A stretch of DNA of 64,000 nucleotides, taken from positions 13,402,501-13,466,500 of the forward strand of contig OW285190.1 in NCBI GenBank assembly GCA_935421135.1, written 5' to 3'. The notes under the pieces are model-generated. The model saw only the letters and a program-made list of their open reading frames with translations, was not told the DNA's origin and did not search any database. Source of the DNA: Bugulina stolonifera. Lineage: Eukaryota > Bryozoa > Gymnolaemata > Cheilostomatida > Bugulidae. This document shows, in pieces, positions 20,584-33,900 of the stretch. The position numbers were made by a program, and so were the translations under genes. Position 1 is the first letter of the stretch; each line of letters begins with the position of its first letter.

Positions 20584-23500
20584 ATGCAACCTGTGGCCAA
20601 CAAAATGGATAAGCGGTCCTATAGTCCCTCAAACTCTTCTCCCGATTCAAAGGGTGATGGCTATTCTAGCTTTGGCCAACAAAGACCATTGGTATATGGT
20701 CGGGATAATAAATCAGGATTTACTAAAACACCTTATGCGAGACCCAAAAACGTCCCGAATGAATCGCTATCAGTCTCTGGAGGAGCGACCTTACTTTCAA
20801 AGGTACTAGTATTGTTTTGTCTGTGTTTTTGTAACGTTTTGAGTTCTTATTCTTGTACATGAATGCATGCAAGGAAATTCCAAATAATCAATTTTAGCCT
20901 AGGTAGGCCTACATCGTTTATCATATTCATATTCAATATTGATATCCATCCATTGGTACAGCCACACAACGAAGATCAATGTAGCAGAAGAAAAATTACC
21001 TATTGCAGTGCCAATCAGGCAGACTTTGACAGTAGTACGTATTTACGCACATGTGTGGTCTCAGTGGGAAATAAAAAACGCAAACATAGTATAGTATAGT
21101 TACATAGTACTAGCCTAGCCTAATGCTGGGTGCTATCGTAGCTAATGTATGGGATGACTACCAAAGGTAGGTGCTGCCTTTAGCAGGAGCAGCTAGTGGT
21201 ATTCTTAACTAGCCTACTGATGGGGTGCAGCACGTACATGTAGCTATTATAGACCAGCAGTTCAAGATTGAGCTTTACAACCAAAGAGTATTTTGCGAGT
21301 TGCTACTTCATCCTTGCTTGTTTAGCATAGCTTACGTTTTTAGGCACAGCCTGAATCGCTCTGTCAATGTCTAATCTCATTGTAGGTAAAGAATACATTT
21401 AAAAATTTGCTCATCCCATCATGGCTAGGATCATCTTCTAACAATCAGGATGCTAAGCCAGTTGCTGTGGTCTCTTCCATCGGTAATGTCCTGCTTTCAC
21501 TTTTGTTGTGATTAAGGTTAAGCATAAAATTTTAGTTTCAGAATGAGGTAAAGTTGTCTAGAGTGGTCATCTCTACATGGGCTTAATCAATCTTAGAAGT
21601 TCTAATATTTACAAAACAGCCAGGGTAGATTGACTAGTGGGTTAGTGACATCACGTGCCCCGTGTCTTTTTGGGTGTTCCGAAGTAGACAACGTCCACCC
21701 ATTTTTAAGCTAAAATATGCTATGCACAGCTAATATGGTGATATCTCTGGAAGTCGCCTGGTTTAAATATAAATGTGGGACAATGAGTTGGGCTGCTAAT
21801 TATATTCCACTTTAATCTCATTTTTAGATCAAAAAGTTGCTTCCCTTGATTCACCAAATCATGTTCAAGGCAAATACACTTTGACAACACCGACAACTAC
21901 TCAAGAACGTCAGCCGCAGAATCCCTATGCACCTAGAGCACAGCGTGTATCAGTTAATGACCCTCCTCAGTACTTAGTTCCAGAGCACAGATCTGCCCCA
22001 TTACCTGTTGCCCATCCTGTGATGGTATCTCGTTATGATCAAAGAACTGAACATGGTCCAGTCAATTGCACTCTAGCAAGCGGTCAATTAAAAAGGCTTT
22101 CGGCGACAGAACATAGTAAGTGTAAATGGGACTAATCGGTAACCAATGGGGGTTGGTAGATGTGATTTCCAATGTATTGAAACCTTGATATGGTGGTAAT
22201 GAACGCCTGTTGATTGTATTGTTTTGGTTACTGAATTGTAAACTGCATTTTTTAATGTATTCTTGTTTCATTGTAGTGGAGGATGCAGCTATAATAGAAT
22301 CTAACTCGCGTTCCTTGAGAAAGAAATACTATCTCGATGGTTCTATTTCAGAATCTGTTAATATGGACTGTATGGATGAAAATCCGGTTGTAAAGAAATC
22401 TTTCAATGAATCATCTGTCAACATTAGTTCTTTTGCAAGGTCATACAATGAGAGTATGGATGGCTCAACTATTTGTGGTGGAAAACTTAGTAATTCATCA
22501 TTTTACGCTGGCAAAACCGTTTTTGGTGGTCGATCTAGTAAAAGATCTCTAAATTTACCCGCTCCAACACCATTCAAACGACGTTGCAAGATGTCAAATT
22601 CAACCGGTAATGATGTTGAGTCTAACTTCACTGGAACTGCGACAAAGGCAGCTATGCTTATCCTGAAAGCACTGGAGAAAACCGGGACCGAATCTGAAGC
22701 ACCCGGTGATGATAGAATTTTACTCAATTCTGCTGTTTATCTCAAAAAGAGTAGCACTTTGAGCAGCAATATCCTTCCTCCGAACACCCCACCCATTTCA
22801 AGTTTTACCAGAAGTTCTCCAAGCACCAAAATTCCAAGTAAAAACAGCAGTGATGCTATCCCTTATGGTATGACTACCACTTCATTTTCTTCAATTCATG
22901 TGCAAAGCAAAGATATGCCTCATGTGTCAGCTAAATTTGGAGGTAAAATAAAGAAGGATCGACCACATTACAGTTCACTTAAGTTGGATGATAATAAGAA
23001 TGATCATCTGAGTGAACTATCTGCAAGCTTTGCATTGCCTGTGCCCGCTACTTTCAAAATTGATTTTGGATCATCCACAGTTGCCCATAAGAATATAGAT
23101 TGCTTTACTTTTCGCCCACCGAAGTGTATTAAAGTGGCGAGATCAATAAAACCACTGAGTACAAATAGCGATTCCTTTAGATTTTCTAAGCCAATTGAGC
23201 TGAAAGAGAAAAATGTTGGAGGTGGCAATACTCCAGCTGCAATGACTGTTTCTTCAGTAAACACTGGCTGGGGAAACCTTTTAAAAAGTCAAGCAAACCA
23301 ATGGAAATGTTCAACTTGTTGTCTAAGGAATGAAAATTCAGCTGCAAAGTGTGTTGCGTGTGGTGCAGCTAAAACCAAGTCCGCTTCTATCAATTCTTCA
23401 GCACCTGCTGCTGCACCTTCAACATCAACGGGTTGGGGCGATATGTTCAAGAATCAGGCAAGCCAATGGAAATGCTCCACTTGTAGCATCAGGAATGAAA

Positions 23501-26301
23501 GTTCGGCTGCAAAGTGTATTGCTTGTGGTTCAGCCAATGCTGAAGCCACTTCTGCCAGTACTGCAGCGCCTACTACGATTACTACTACTACACCTTTAAC
23601 ATCAACAGGTTGGGGAGATTTGTTCAAGAACCAGGCAAGCCAATGGAAATGCTCCACTTGTAGCATCAGGAATGATAGTTCGGCTGCAAAGTGTGTTGCT
23701 TGTGGTTCAGCTAATGCTGAAGCCACTTCTACCAGTACTGCAGCACCTACTACAATTACTACTACTACACCTCTAACATCAACAGGTTGGGGAGATTTGT
23801 TTAAGAACCAGGCAAGCCAATGGAAATGCTCCACTTGTAGCATCAGGAATAAAAGTTCAGCTGCAAAATGTATTGCTTGTGGTTCAGCTAATGCTGAAGC
23901 CACTTCTACCAGTACTGCAGCACCTACTACGATTACTACTACTACACCTCTAACATCAACAGGTTGGGGAGATTTGTTTAAGAACCAGGCAAGCCAATGG
24001 AAATGCTCCACTTGTAGCATCAGGAATGAAAGTTCGGCTGCAAAATGTATTGCTTGTGGTTCAGCTAATGCTGAAGCCACTTCTACCAGTGCTGCAGCAC
24101 CTACTACTACTACTACTACTACTACTACACCTTTAACATCAACAGGTTGGGGAGATTTGTTCAAGAACCAGGCAAGCCAATGGAAATGCTCCACTTGTAG
24201 CATAAGGAATGAAAGTTCGGCTGCAAAGTGTGTTGCTTGTGGTTCAGCTAATACAAACACTAGTTCTATCACTACTTCCTCGTCTACTTCTGCACCTTTA
24301 TCATCAGCAGGTTGGGGAGACCTGTTTAAAAGCCAAGCAAGCCAATGGAAATGTTCCACTTGTAGCATAAGAAATGAAAGTTCAACTGCAAAATGCATTG
24401 CTTGTGGTACAGCTAATACAGATGCCACTTCAACCAGCACTGCAGCACCTACTACTACGCCATTAACATCAGCAGGCTGGGGAGATTTGTTCAAGAACCA
24501 AGCAAACCAATGGAAATGCTCAGCCTGTAGTGTCCTTAATGAATTTTCAGTAGCAAATTGCTTGGCCTGTGGTGCTAAACATTCCAACGCATCTGTTAGT
24601 ACTCTAGCTGTCATACAAAGCGAACCCAAGAAAGCTGACTCTTTCAGTGTTGGTCAAAAACCGTTAGAACTGTGGTACTGTCCTGTATCATCTTGTGGTG
24701 TGGTGAATGGTATTGATCGAGCAATGTGCCAGGTGTGTGGAGTTAGAAACCCTGATGCAGATGGTAAGTGACCAGCTTTCAGTCGGCAATGCTTTGATAT
24801 ACTATTTATAGATTTCATCAAATGGATTTTCAGCATGTACAAGTATTACATGTTTAATAGAACTCTTCGCAACTTCTACATGTTTGTGTTCATGGTTCAG
24901 CCTCCACTGTTCTATTCGAACTGCATCATTACTTCTTGTGTGGTGTATCGCCCTGAGAATTTCACAATGTTCTTGTTTCCGTAAAATGCAATGACTCTTC
25001 CTAGTTTAAATCACTCAAGGCCATTGAGGTTGGTTTGTTGTCTGAAAAATGGTTTTTTTGTGATTTTTGCAGAAAGACCTCCAATAGATCCAGATTGGTG
25101 GAAGGGCCGTTGGAAATGCCACATGTGTTACACCATGAACGACTCGACTATATCGTTTTGTCTCTCTTGCAACTCCTGTAAGCCTGGTACTATGATTTCC
25201 CTTGGTCCTAAAGGTCATACAAGTCTTCCTGTATACGAATATACAGCCAACGATATCGTAGTTCCGGGTGGTAAGCTGGAAGCATTGTTGTTTCCTGGTG
25301 GCTTGCCAGGTGCTGCTTTGACCTCAAATTTCTCAACAACTCCACAATCTTCATCAGTACTTCAAACTCAACAAGGTGCACAATCCAGCGCCATTGTATC
25401 ATCAGCAAAGGCTACTATCCCACATTCAACAAATTCTTTTGGTTCTACAAGTCTAAGTTCCATGCCAGGGCTTCCATTTTCTGCTGCAGCTAGTAATTCA
25501 ACTGAAGCGAACATTGTAAATTCTCCTCTCTCTACCACAACTGCAGCCCCAGCGGTGACGGCTGTACCTGGATTTGGTTTCTCTTTTCAAAAGCCGGTCA
25601 ACCAACAGGTAGCTGACCCTTCATTTGTGTTGGCTCCTCAAGCTATCTCTCAGCATGCTCTTCAGTCCGCTACTACGGCACAATCCCAGAGCGAATCCAA
25701 AGTTTCGTTTGGTTTAGTTCCATCCAACCCACTTCCCATTGCTTCAGCTCCAACTACTACACCGACGTTATCATTTACTGCTCTTCCACAAAAGGATTCA
25801 GCGACAAATGTGAAAACAATTCAGTTCAAATTGCCTTCTAATACTGGGCCATTCTCAAATACCTCTTCTGCTTCTAACCAAAGCTTTGTAAACAACTCAA
25901 ATCAAAATGCGCTAAATACTGGTTCTATATTTGGATCAGCTTCGCAATTCTCATTTGGTGCTGAAGGTGCATCTCAATTCGCTACGTCAGCAACCCAACA
26001 AACTGGTAATAATCATGCCTTGATGTCTTCAAAGCAGAGTGGCGCTGATGGTACTCCTAGAGCTGAAAAACGAAGTAATCACGATGACGAAGGTGTTTGT
26101 TCCAAAAAGGCCTTATTTAGCAGCGGTTTGTCACAACCCTCTGTCGGTAATGCAAGTGGTTTTGGTTCTGGTAGTTCGAGTGGTGTGTCTATGCCAACAG
26201 AAAACAGAACAGAGTCATTAACTCCAGCAGTGCCTTCGACTGGGCCGAACAATGGTCGTACAATAAAGCGAGCAGTCCGTCGGTTAAAAACTAACCAATA
26301 A
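20584..26301 (+). CDS. NUP153: nucleoporin NUP153 with expanded zinc-finger array
   Basis: Nuclear-basket nucleoporin that binds Ran, importins and the pore. Exons: 20584-20802, 21386-21482, 21828-22115, 22277-24763, 25073-26301; 1439 residues with consistent phases (human 1475). Order: N-terminal pore-targeting region with the amphipathic-looking VKNTFKNLLIPSWLG; a region with NSSFYAGKTVFGG, matching the SPFY-GKT-YGG motif of the family; from about residue 530, eight tandem RanBP2-type zinc fingers of the form W-x-C-x2-C-x10-C-x2-C; a divergent ninth (WYCPVSSCG) near residue 1000; a tenth (WKCHMCYTMND) opening the last exon; then an FG/FxFG-rich domain (GFGFSF, SQFSFG) and the C-terminal IKRAVRRLK, like the importin-alpha-binding tail of vertebrate NUP153. 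An alternative start is Met at 20605. Spacing between fingers is 177 bp for three units, then 183 and 165. Confidence 0.95.
23431..24580 (+). repeat. intragenic tandem repeat encoding zinc fingers and Thr/Ala linkers
   Basis: Repeat starts (GGTTGGGG or GGCTGGGG) at 23431, 23608, 23785, 23962, 24145, 24310 and 24475. The copies from 23608 to 24145 are almost identical in DNA, including synonymous sites, pointing to recent duplication or gene conversion. Linkers contain ACT trinucleotide runs. Confidence 0.9.
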
Positions 26302-26864
26302 TGTGATGTTACCTAAGTATGGCAATCTACCTGTCAATATAAAATTCGCATCGTTAGGCTACTCAATAACTTCATTGATTCTAGGTGAGTCTGGCTGGGT
26401 TAACAGAATAATAGCTGTCAGTAAGAAATCAAAAATATTTTTGTAGAACTGAGAAAATGTTTGCATTCATCTGTAATGAATTGCTATTATAATTTATGTC
26501 ATATTTGAGATTTTTGTAAATGGAGATGAGCACCTCTATTGTCGATACATGATATGGCAGAACTACATAGGTATTTTGTACATTTTAGTACTACTTTACA
26601 TTGTATTGTGTTGGTGGATAAATAATAGGTTTTTGTACTCTGCAATGCAGTACATACTGTAGGAATATTTAAATCTGATGTATAGTTTTATTGGTGCAGC
26701 CTACCATGTGGGTTATGTAGCCACTATTTCTCGTTTCAGTTGTGTTATTTTAGAGTCACCATTGCTGCAAGAGTTATTGCTCATCTATATACATTTATGG
26801 TATCCAATATGCTTATAAATCTCAATGTGATTGTGTAGATTTCTCCTGAGTTATTTTAGAACTA

Positions 26865-26870
26865 AATAAA
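26865..26870 (+). promoter_or_regulatory. poly(A) signal of NUP153
   Basis: AATAAA about 560 bases after the NUP153 stop; a second lies at about 26911. Confidence 0.5.
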
Positions 26871-27415
26871 CTTTGCTTTCACTATCATCCTTTTAACTAT
26901 TTGCCTAGAAATAAATAATGTATCACCTTTGTTTGGTTTGTTCTGAAGTTTTATCTGCTGACTTTTACTTTACCAACTGAATAGTTGTGGTCTGCTAGAC
27001 AGTGGAGTCTGTTCATGTGAACCAACTTTTATTGAACTTACTGCTTCACTGGGAATTCAAATACACCTCAACTACAATGCACTTGCTCTGTATATGGTCA
27101 ACGTCTCAAATATTAGTAGCAAATCTGTGTCAGAAAAGTGTCGTCTAGTTGATACCCAGTTGTTTGAGCGCTACACTATTTGGTTGTATAATGCATGTGG
27201 CTATTTTGACCAAGTTGTTTCTCAAACAATCTTATTGGCAGTGATCGCGTGTTAATACGAAGTTGCCCTCTCTTGATCACTGAAGAAGGCAACTCCATAC
27301 TAAAAACCAATAGCTGATTTCTCTAACGACTCCATAGCAAAAGCAATCATCAAGCAAATGAATCATAGTATCTATAACTTTCACATGAAGGAGTGGGTGG
27401 TTTAGGGTATCCAGT

Positions 27416-27540
27416 ACATGGGCACTCACAATCTATTGATCATTATAGAAAAGTTGCCTTCTCCCAATTTTAATAAAGAAACTAAAATAGGAAGAGAGCA
27501 ACTTCTTATTATGATCAATAGTTGTGTATGACTAGCCATG
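27416..27540. mobile_element. MITE-like hairpin element
   Basis: Arms run from ACTCACAATCTATTGATCAT through AAGTTGCCTTCTCCC and return as GGAAGAGAGCAACTTCT then ATGATCAATAG. The same arms occur in the element at 57333-57455 and, partly, at 55683-55757, marking a dispersed family. Confidence 0.7.
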
Positions 27541-27831
27541 ATTTTCTGACGTGATATTATAATTATCTCTTTTGAGGCTTCTGAGTGCTAACTGACATGT
27601 TCATCATAATACTGAAGGTGAAAAACCGGATGAGTCAGAATTCAATTGCTAGCATAGAGAGTAGGGTGCACTGTTACATGTACAATGCATGTGTGCACTT
27701 CGTTTATGAGTTGCTACCCCTTCCCAGTGTAAGATGACAACTCCCTATCAGGTTCATATGACTATGAAACTTTACTTACAACTAGACACCATCCTATACT
27801 TGTACTATGTGACTGCATACCTACATGAATT

Positions 27832-27972
27832 CTATGTTGAGGGGGTTTCTGTGTACATGAATACTGTTCCCAGGATTTTGCCTTCACAGAGAAAGTAGGC
27901 CGCACAATTTTCAAAATAGTCCTGATTTGGATGGAAATCAACTTCAGTGAAGTCATCAAAATTTTGTGCCAT
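27832..27972 (-). CDS. possible small coding exon, unrecognised
   Basis: An open frame of 46 codons from ATG 27972 to TAG 27832 encodes an acidic peptide starting MAQNFDDFTEVDF; the open frame continues upstream to 28107. The composition looks protein-like, but there is no family match I can name, no clear splice context and no partner exons. It could be a decayed gene or transposon fragment. Confidence 0.2.
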   Translation of the reverse strand: MAQNFDDFTEVDFHPNQDYFENCAAYFLCEGKILGTVFMYTETPST

Positions 27973-30900
27973 CACTGTGCGAGAATTTTTAAAATAAAAA
28001 ATCACTACAATATTTGTCAGCAACTGGCTTGCTACACCCCTCCTGGTAATTTGCAGGAGAAATTCTAAACTTAGAATTACGTCAATGTCTTCTACGGTGT
28101 AAAGCAAATTGAAGGTTCTGTATGTACACTGTAATTGCTGTGAAAACTAAAACTGGAACAAACATGAAGTCAATTTTTTAGTAAACATTATGGACCATAA
28201 AGCAGTGTCAATTGTATTGACAAAATCTCAAATAATGGAATCGTAACATCAACATATGGAATAATTGATAGATATTATTTACAGAAAGCTGAAAAGTCAA
28301 TAGAACTACAATGATGTTATTGGTGTATATGTAATAAAGAGTGAAACATGAATGATGTGCTAACATGCTGCCTAATCAGGCAGTAAGAGTCAGTTGGTAG
28401 CTTGGAGTCACGTCAATAATAATAACAATACTAATATAGGCTTTCATGAGAGGATAAATCTTCCCAAGGCATTGATTTCTTGACCTGAATTCACAAGTAC
28501 CTTGTGCAACGATAGGCCTTGTATAGAATTAGTTGTTATGCTTTTCCCATTGATTATGCAACTAACCATAATTATAATAATTATTATAAACTAAATACTA
28601 AACTACAGTGCATGTATTATGATGTATTATAGTTATAGCCGACATTCACAATGTACATGTGTATATCTGCCTTGCTATGCTAACATACATGTACTTTGAA
28701 ACTGGAAAAATAATCTTCCTGCAAGCCATGATGTACGTCGCGTATTGAAACTGCAATTGCATATTCTAAATAGTTTACCTCTAATTAACTCCATATTATT
28801 ATTATATTATCATTTTAACAATAAACTCATAATTATGATACATTTGATACAAGATATTGTAATTATAGCTGTCTAAAAATATTGTAACAGATCAAATTGT
28901 TAAGTAAAACAGGTGATTGTAGAAACTACAGTTGTTAGCATAATATTATTGTATCATTATCAATGTGTATAATTTGTACTCAACCACCTGCTGTGTTAAG
29001 TCTACATTGCAGACATTTTTGGATATTATCATGATAGCATGGGGAACCTTGCACTAGTTGCCAGTCTCCAGAGGAGACTAAGATGGCTGCATGCTTGTCG
29101 GCATGACATAACTAAATGTAAATGTTTACAATGTTTACAATACTATGAATAGTTTATATTTTGCTGATCACAAAATGTGTAATATATACAGCATGTACAT
29201 TTCTGTGTATATGATCATCAGCAAACGAAGAATGTTCACATAAATACACCTAAATATTGGGTGAGATGATGTAGGGTTTGTAGGCATTCAGTAAACCCGA
29301 GTCTAGAGGTGAGATGTCAGATCAGATGTTGTAGTAGAGATATCTGATTCAAGTAATGAATACACCCGAACTCCACTGATTATACTAGCTTTGATTCCCA
29401 CTCCTATTCCTTCAGTCCAACAACATGATCTGCCAAATTCTGGTTAGATGTCTGAGGCAAGTGCAGTACTGTACAGTCTACACTAATTAATAATCTGAGA
29501 TCAGTAAGAAGCGAGTAAGTAAAGAAGACAACTTCTCCAGCTTCAATTGCGCCAGAACAAAAGTCTATCATTCACTTATATCCTGCTGCTAGAAAGGGGT
29601 GCTTCTGCTGCTAGAAATGGGTGCCGGTAAACCTATAGAATATGCATGAGTAGGACTGTGGGGTTTCTGCAGGTTGAGGAACACAACACTCAACTGTTCC
29701 CTCAAAATTCATGAAACAGCAGAATAGCTCTTGTCCAATTATCTTTGTAGTAGTTTACAGTACTAACAGCTATCCAATAAAACTATAATTGACATAATAA
29801 TACTATATTACATGTATATTACATGTACACATTTTCATGTATATGTGTAATATGTTCTCAAACTCACACTCTCATTAGGTAAAAGATTTTGGGTGAAACT
29901 TATTTGATGTCAGGGATAGGTGATGGACTAATTAAAAGTTAACCTTGCATTTGTCATAAATTATAGACCTACATGTACTTTACGTTGTAGCCTAATATAT
30001 TGTGGTTGTACATTTTCACTTTCATGAATACTAGGTCTAGTATAAAAACAATATTATAAGATAGTGGCAGACCCTCATTTTTGAGTATGTCAGTGGTATT
30101 TTTATATACTACAGCTAGGTGTGTTTTATTTTATAGTGGTGTGTGAGCGTACTAAGTTCTCACCACCACTCTTCAATTACTGGTGTTAGGAACCCAACGT
30201 GAAGCACTACTACAAAGCCGGAACAGCCAGTGCTGGTGCTGCCGGTTTTTACCTGCAGTGATGTGGCTGCTCTTGTATCGAAGAAGGCAAAGGTGGATCT
30301 TTATCTTGTATGCAGATAAAACCTCTATTATTTTAAGTCCTGATCCGCAGGGGCTGAGTGGTCAGCCTAAAGCCTGTAAAGCTTGTCACCGCCGGCAATC
30401 GACCCCAGGGTGTCTGGACTAGAGCCAAAAATTTTAACTGACAATATTATAAGACTATAAAAAAAGGCAAGAAATTTAGGAGTAAATGCCTAGGAATCTC
30501 TACAAGAGCTGTTATTGGTTGTAGTAATTATATTTAACCCGGCTAAACTTCAATAGTCTCCACGTCAAAAAAATTCAGCAGAAAAGAGAAAATATTGTCA
30601 TGCATGTATATTAGGGTTATTTCAATATTTTTATCTTAGATTTTGTTTGCATCAGTCTGCCACATACAGGATAAAATTATTATTTATCTCGAGATAGGAG
30701 TGACCCTACTGTACCCACTAGTCTGATAGTTGTATCCACCATTCCCTACTGTATACTACATATTTACATGCAGTTCAGAGCTTGGAACTCAGACTAACTT
30801 TTTCCAAGTTGCAAATTTGCAGGTGTATGCAAGTGTATATAGGGATTCACAGATGACTTGACAAACTAATCTAAATCTCTTAGGGCTTTAGATTGTACAA

Positions 30901-33900
30901 ACACACCCTAGTCTACAATGATCTCTTTGTACTCCCTGGGCACATCTGCTTCCACATCCTCATGTTTTTCTGAAATCCTTTCAGTTTCAATCAAATCAGA
31001 TATTTGAAATATTCAATGAACTCAAAGTGCAAAACTGCATTTTAGCATCAACCTGCCTATTCTCTGCCTATTCTCTACAGTTTCCACCTTGTGTTTTTGA
31101 ATTTGTATGCCAGGTTTCTCAAGCTGCAGGTGCATTGCTAAAATAGTAATGTTTCATTGACGTATCCAGCTAATACCTCTGCTAACTCTGTAGCATAATT
31201 TTATTTAGATCTATATATTCTCTGCACTAAAACATTCTACAATTTTTTGGCAGAACAATATATTGTCTTATATATCAGCCAAGTTAGTGCTTTTCTTGCA
31301 TACCAAACAAAGCTGACTAGTTGATCCTAGTATAGTTTAGGAACTAATCTTAGGGTTAGGAACTGATCTTTTTAAGGGTGAGGAATTAGGATCACAAAAT
31401 GCTATCTTAGAGCTTATTGCAAAGCCTACTGAACACATACTGGAGTTGAACCAATTTTGGACCAACTGTAGACTAAGATCCTAAGCCCTAGAAAATTTAT
31501 GTTGTATGACTTTTTAGGTTTGGACACAGGCAATGTCATGCCCGATCTAATTGTAAATATATTCTGATGTAGGATTGACTTGGTGGTCCAGTCTTCACGA
31601 CTCCCTTGGTACTAATGACCATTCATATCTTATGATTATTGGATGACCTCTATGAGAGGTAGAACAAAACTATTTTTAACCATTTTTCCTTACATATTGA
31701 AGATAAGTGTAAATGATAATGTGATAAGACTGCCATTAATGTAATTGGTCTCTGACCAGTAATCTGTCATTATTTCTCATAAATGTCGCTCAGGGTTCAA
31801 TGTCTCATGACCAAATTCTTATACATGGCTTGTGTGATCATACCTATTGGAAATAAATTATAGCAATATTTGTGCTGCTACATGGGTAATGACTGGTAGA
31901 TGGCAGCATCATTCATTTCTGTGGGTCTCACATTAGCAGTCAATGGCCATGGTAGCTATAATAAGCATAATGATATGGGCTACTGTAAAATAATAATACC
32001 CAAAGGTGTACTTGTTTTATAAGACATACAGTCGTAGTTCCGGGGTAGCCTTAGGCCCTGACTAGGGACAGATTTGTTATTATGGCTCTTTCCAATGTGG
32101 ATATATTTCCATAAGCTTGTTGGAGTTTCAGAGAGGGAGAGGGAGGACAACCCCTCTAGATAAACAGGAGACTACCATCCGGCTCTGACTTGATTTTGTG
32201 GTACTCTTTACTCTAGACCTTTAGGCAACAGAAGTTGTCTTCTCCCTTTATTTACGGGCTTGTCCAAACCGTCCTCTAATAATATAGTGTGCACTGTGCA
32301 GTACTGCACTTTCGTTGATCATGACTACAAAACAACAGCCACAGTCAAACCATCAGTGGCTCACCTTTCCTGGCCAAACCACTATTCACTTTATACTTAG
32401 CCTGAATCCCAAACTGCAGTTAGTGGGCACAGTAATCTATCTATTAAGTATCAGGCTCTACAAAAATGATTTTGAAACACAGGCTAATCCAGTGATATTT
32501 CCCCCTGTACCTGGCGCAAGCAGATCATTCAGGTTTAGCACCTATGAATAACAGTGTCAGTATCAGAAGATGAATATGGACAAAGCATTACCAGGTCTAA
32601 TCCCACCTTTCCTGGACCTCTATTGACACTTACACTATGGTGATTATAATAATGGTACATCAACAGTATATAAATATTATAATAAAGTATTTATCCCTTG
32701 ACACTTATGGAATTATTTCTTCGTATGGCTGATATTATTCAATGGTGCTGTCTGCATACTTATCCATTCATATAAATCAAAAATTGAATTTCCTTTTAAC
32801 ATTTCATTGAACCACATTTTTAAAATTCATTTAGGTGAAAATGTGGTTAGACTAATTACTTTTGTATTTAAACAGTAAAGCAATTAGGGCTGTCCAATGG
32901 TAACAGCCATTCTTAGCCTCAGGTTCCACTTGAAAAGTGGCATAATGATACATGATTCTATAATATTGTGAAGTATGGGCGGGCTCTATTATATCTGTTT
33001 ACACTCATTGTATTGCACTATCTTGCTATGTGGTCATTTAAGTACCTTGTTAGCAATGGAAGTGAACAATCCACATTATTGACATGAAAGGAGCTTACTG
33101 CTAACTCCTAAATAGTAAATAGCAAACATAAATATATACTTTTATTATATTTGTGAACTTGAATATTATTAGTAACACTGCTCTGCTACTCAATTGGACT
33201 AAATTTGTTTCTGTCTACACAACCGTATTCAGTGCAGGTCAGCAACTGGAGAGCTTCATCAACTGAAATAGAGTCAACTGTTACACAGGTAGGATATGAA
33301 ATGCTACTCTGCTCCGTCATTGAAAGCACGTGTTGATAGTGTATGATAGTGTAACATGTATAATTTTAAATTTGGTATCATATACGGTGCAACCATATTC
33401 TTACTGTTTCTGATGGGCCTACATGTTTCAGCACTTTTGTAAAACATACAGTGCAGCCATGAACTGAAAGTTTAAAAATTTGATTGGCATGGTTTTCTCA
33501 CATATGACAGTGACCAAATAATGAATAAACGACTATTTCTTATCAAAAAAGGCTACAATACTATCAAGTAGTTCGATTCTTCTACAACAATATTACTTGT
33601 TGATTTTGAGGAAGGAAATGGAGTTGAAGTACACTGTAGGTTTTACATAATAATATGATAGACCTATGCACCATATAGACCTACTATACTTGCTACAGCT
33701 GCACAGTATATGCCTATCCTATGGTTATTTCCACATTCCAGCCTCACAGTCACAAGACCAGGTTTAGAGTTTTCCAAGCTTTGGTCACAAGATCTACTGA
33801 TTACTATTACTAAAATGAATACAAGTAGAATGAGATTTGAAACTTCATGGATTTTTCATTACACACAGTAATGTGATTGTATGTAATAACATTAGGCCTA

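Noticed and set aside
23454..24629. 391-codon open frame on the minus strand
   Set aside because: It lies opposite the NUP153 zinc-finger repeats and is open only because the repeated codons have no stops in that frame; its sequence just mirrors the repeat.
30183..30422. 79-codon frame with a tRNA-like neighbourhood (CTGAGTGGTCAG near 30354)
   Set aside because: No good box B and no family match; insufficient to call either a gene or a SINE.
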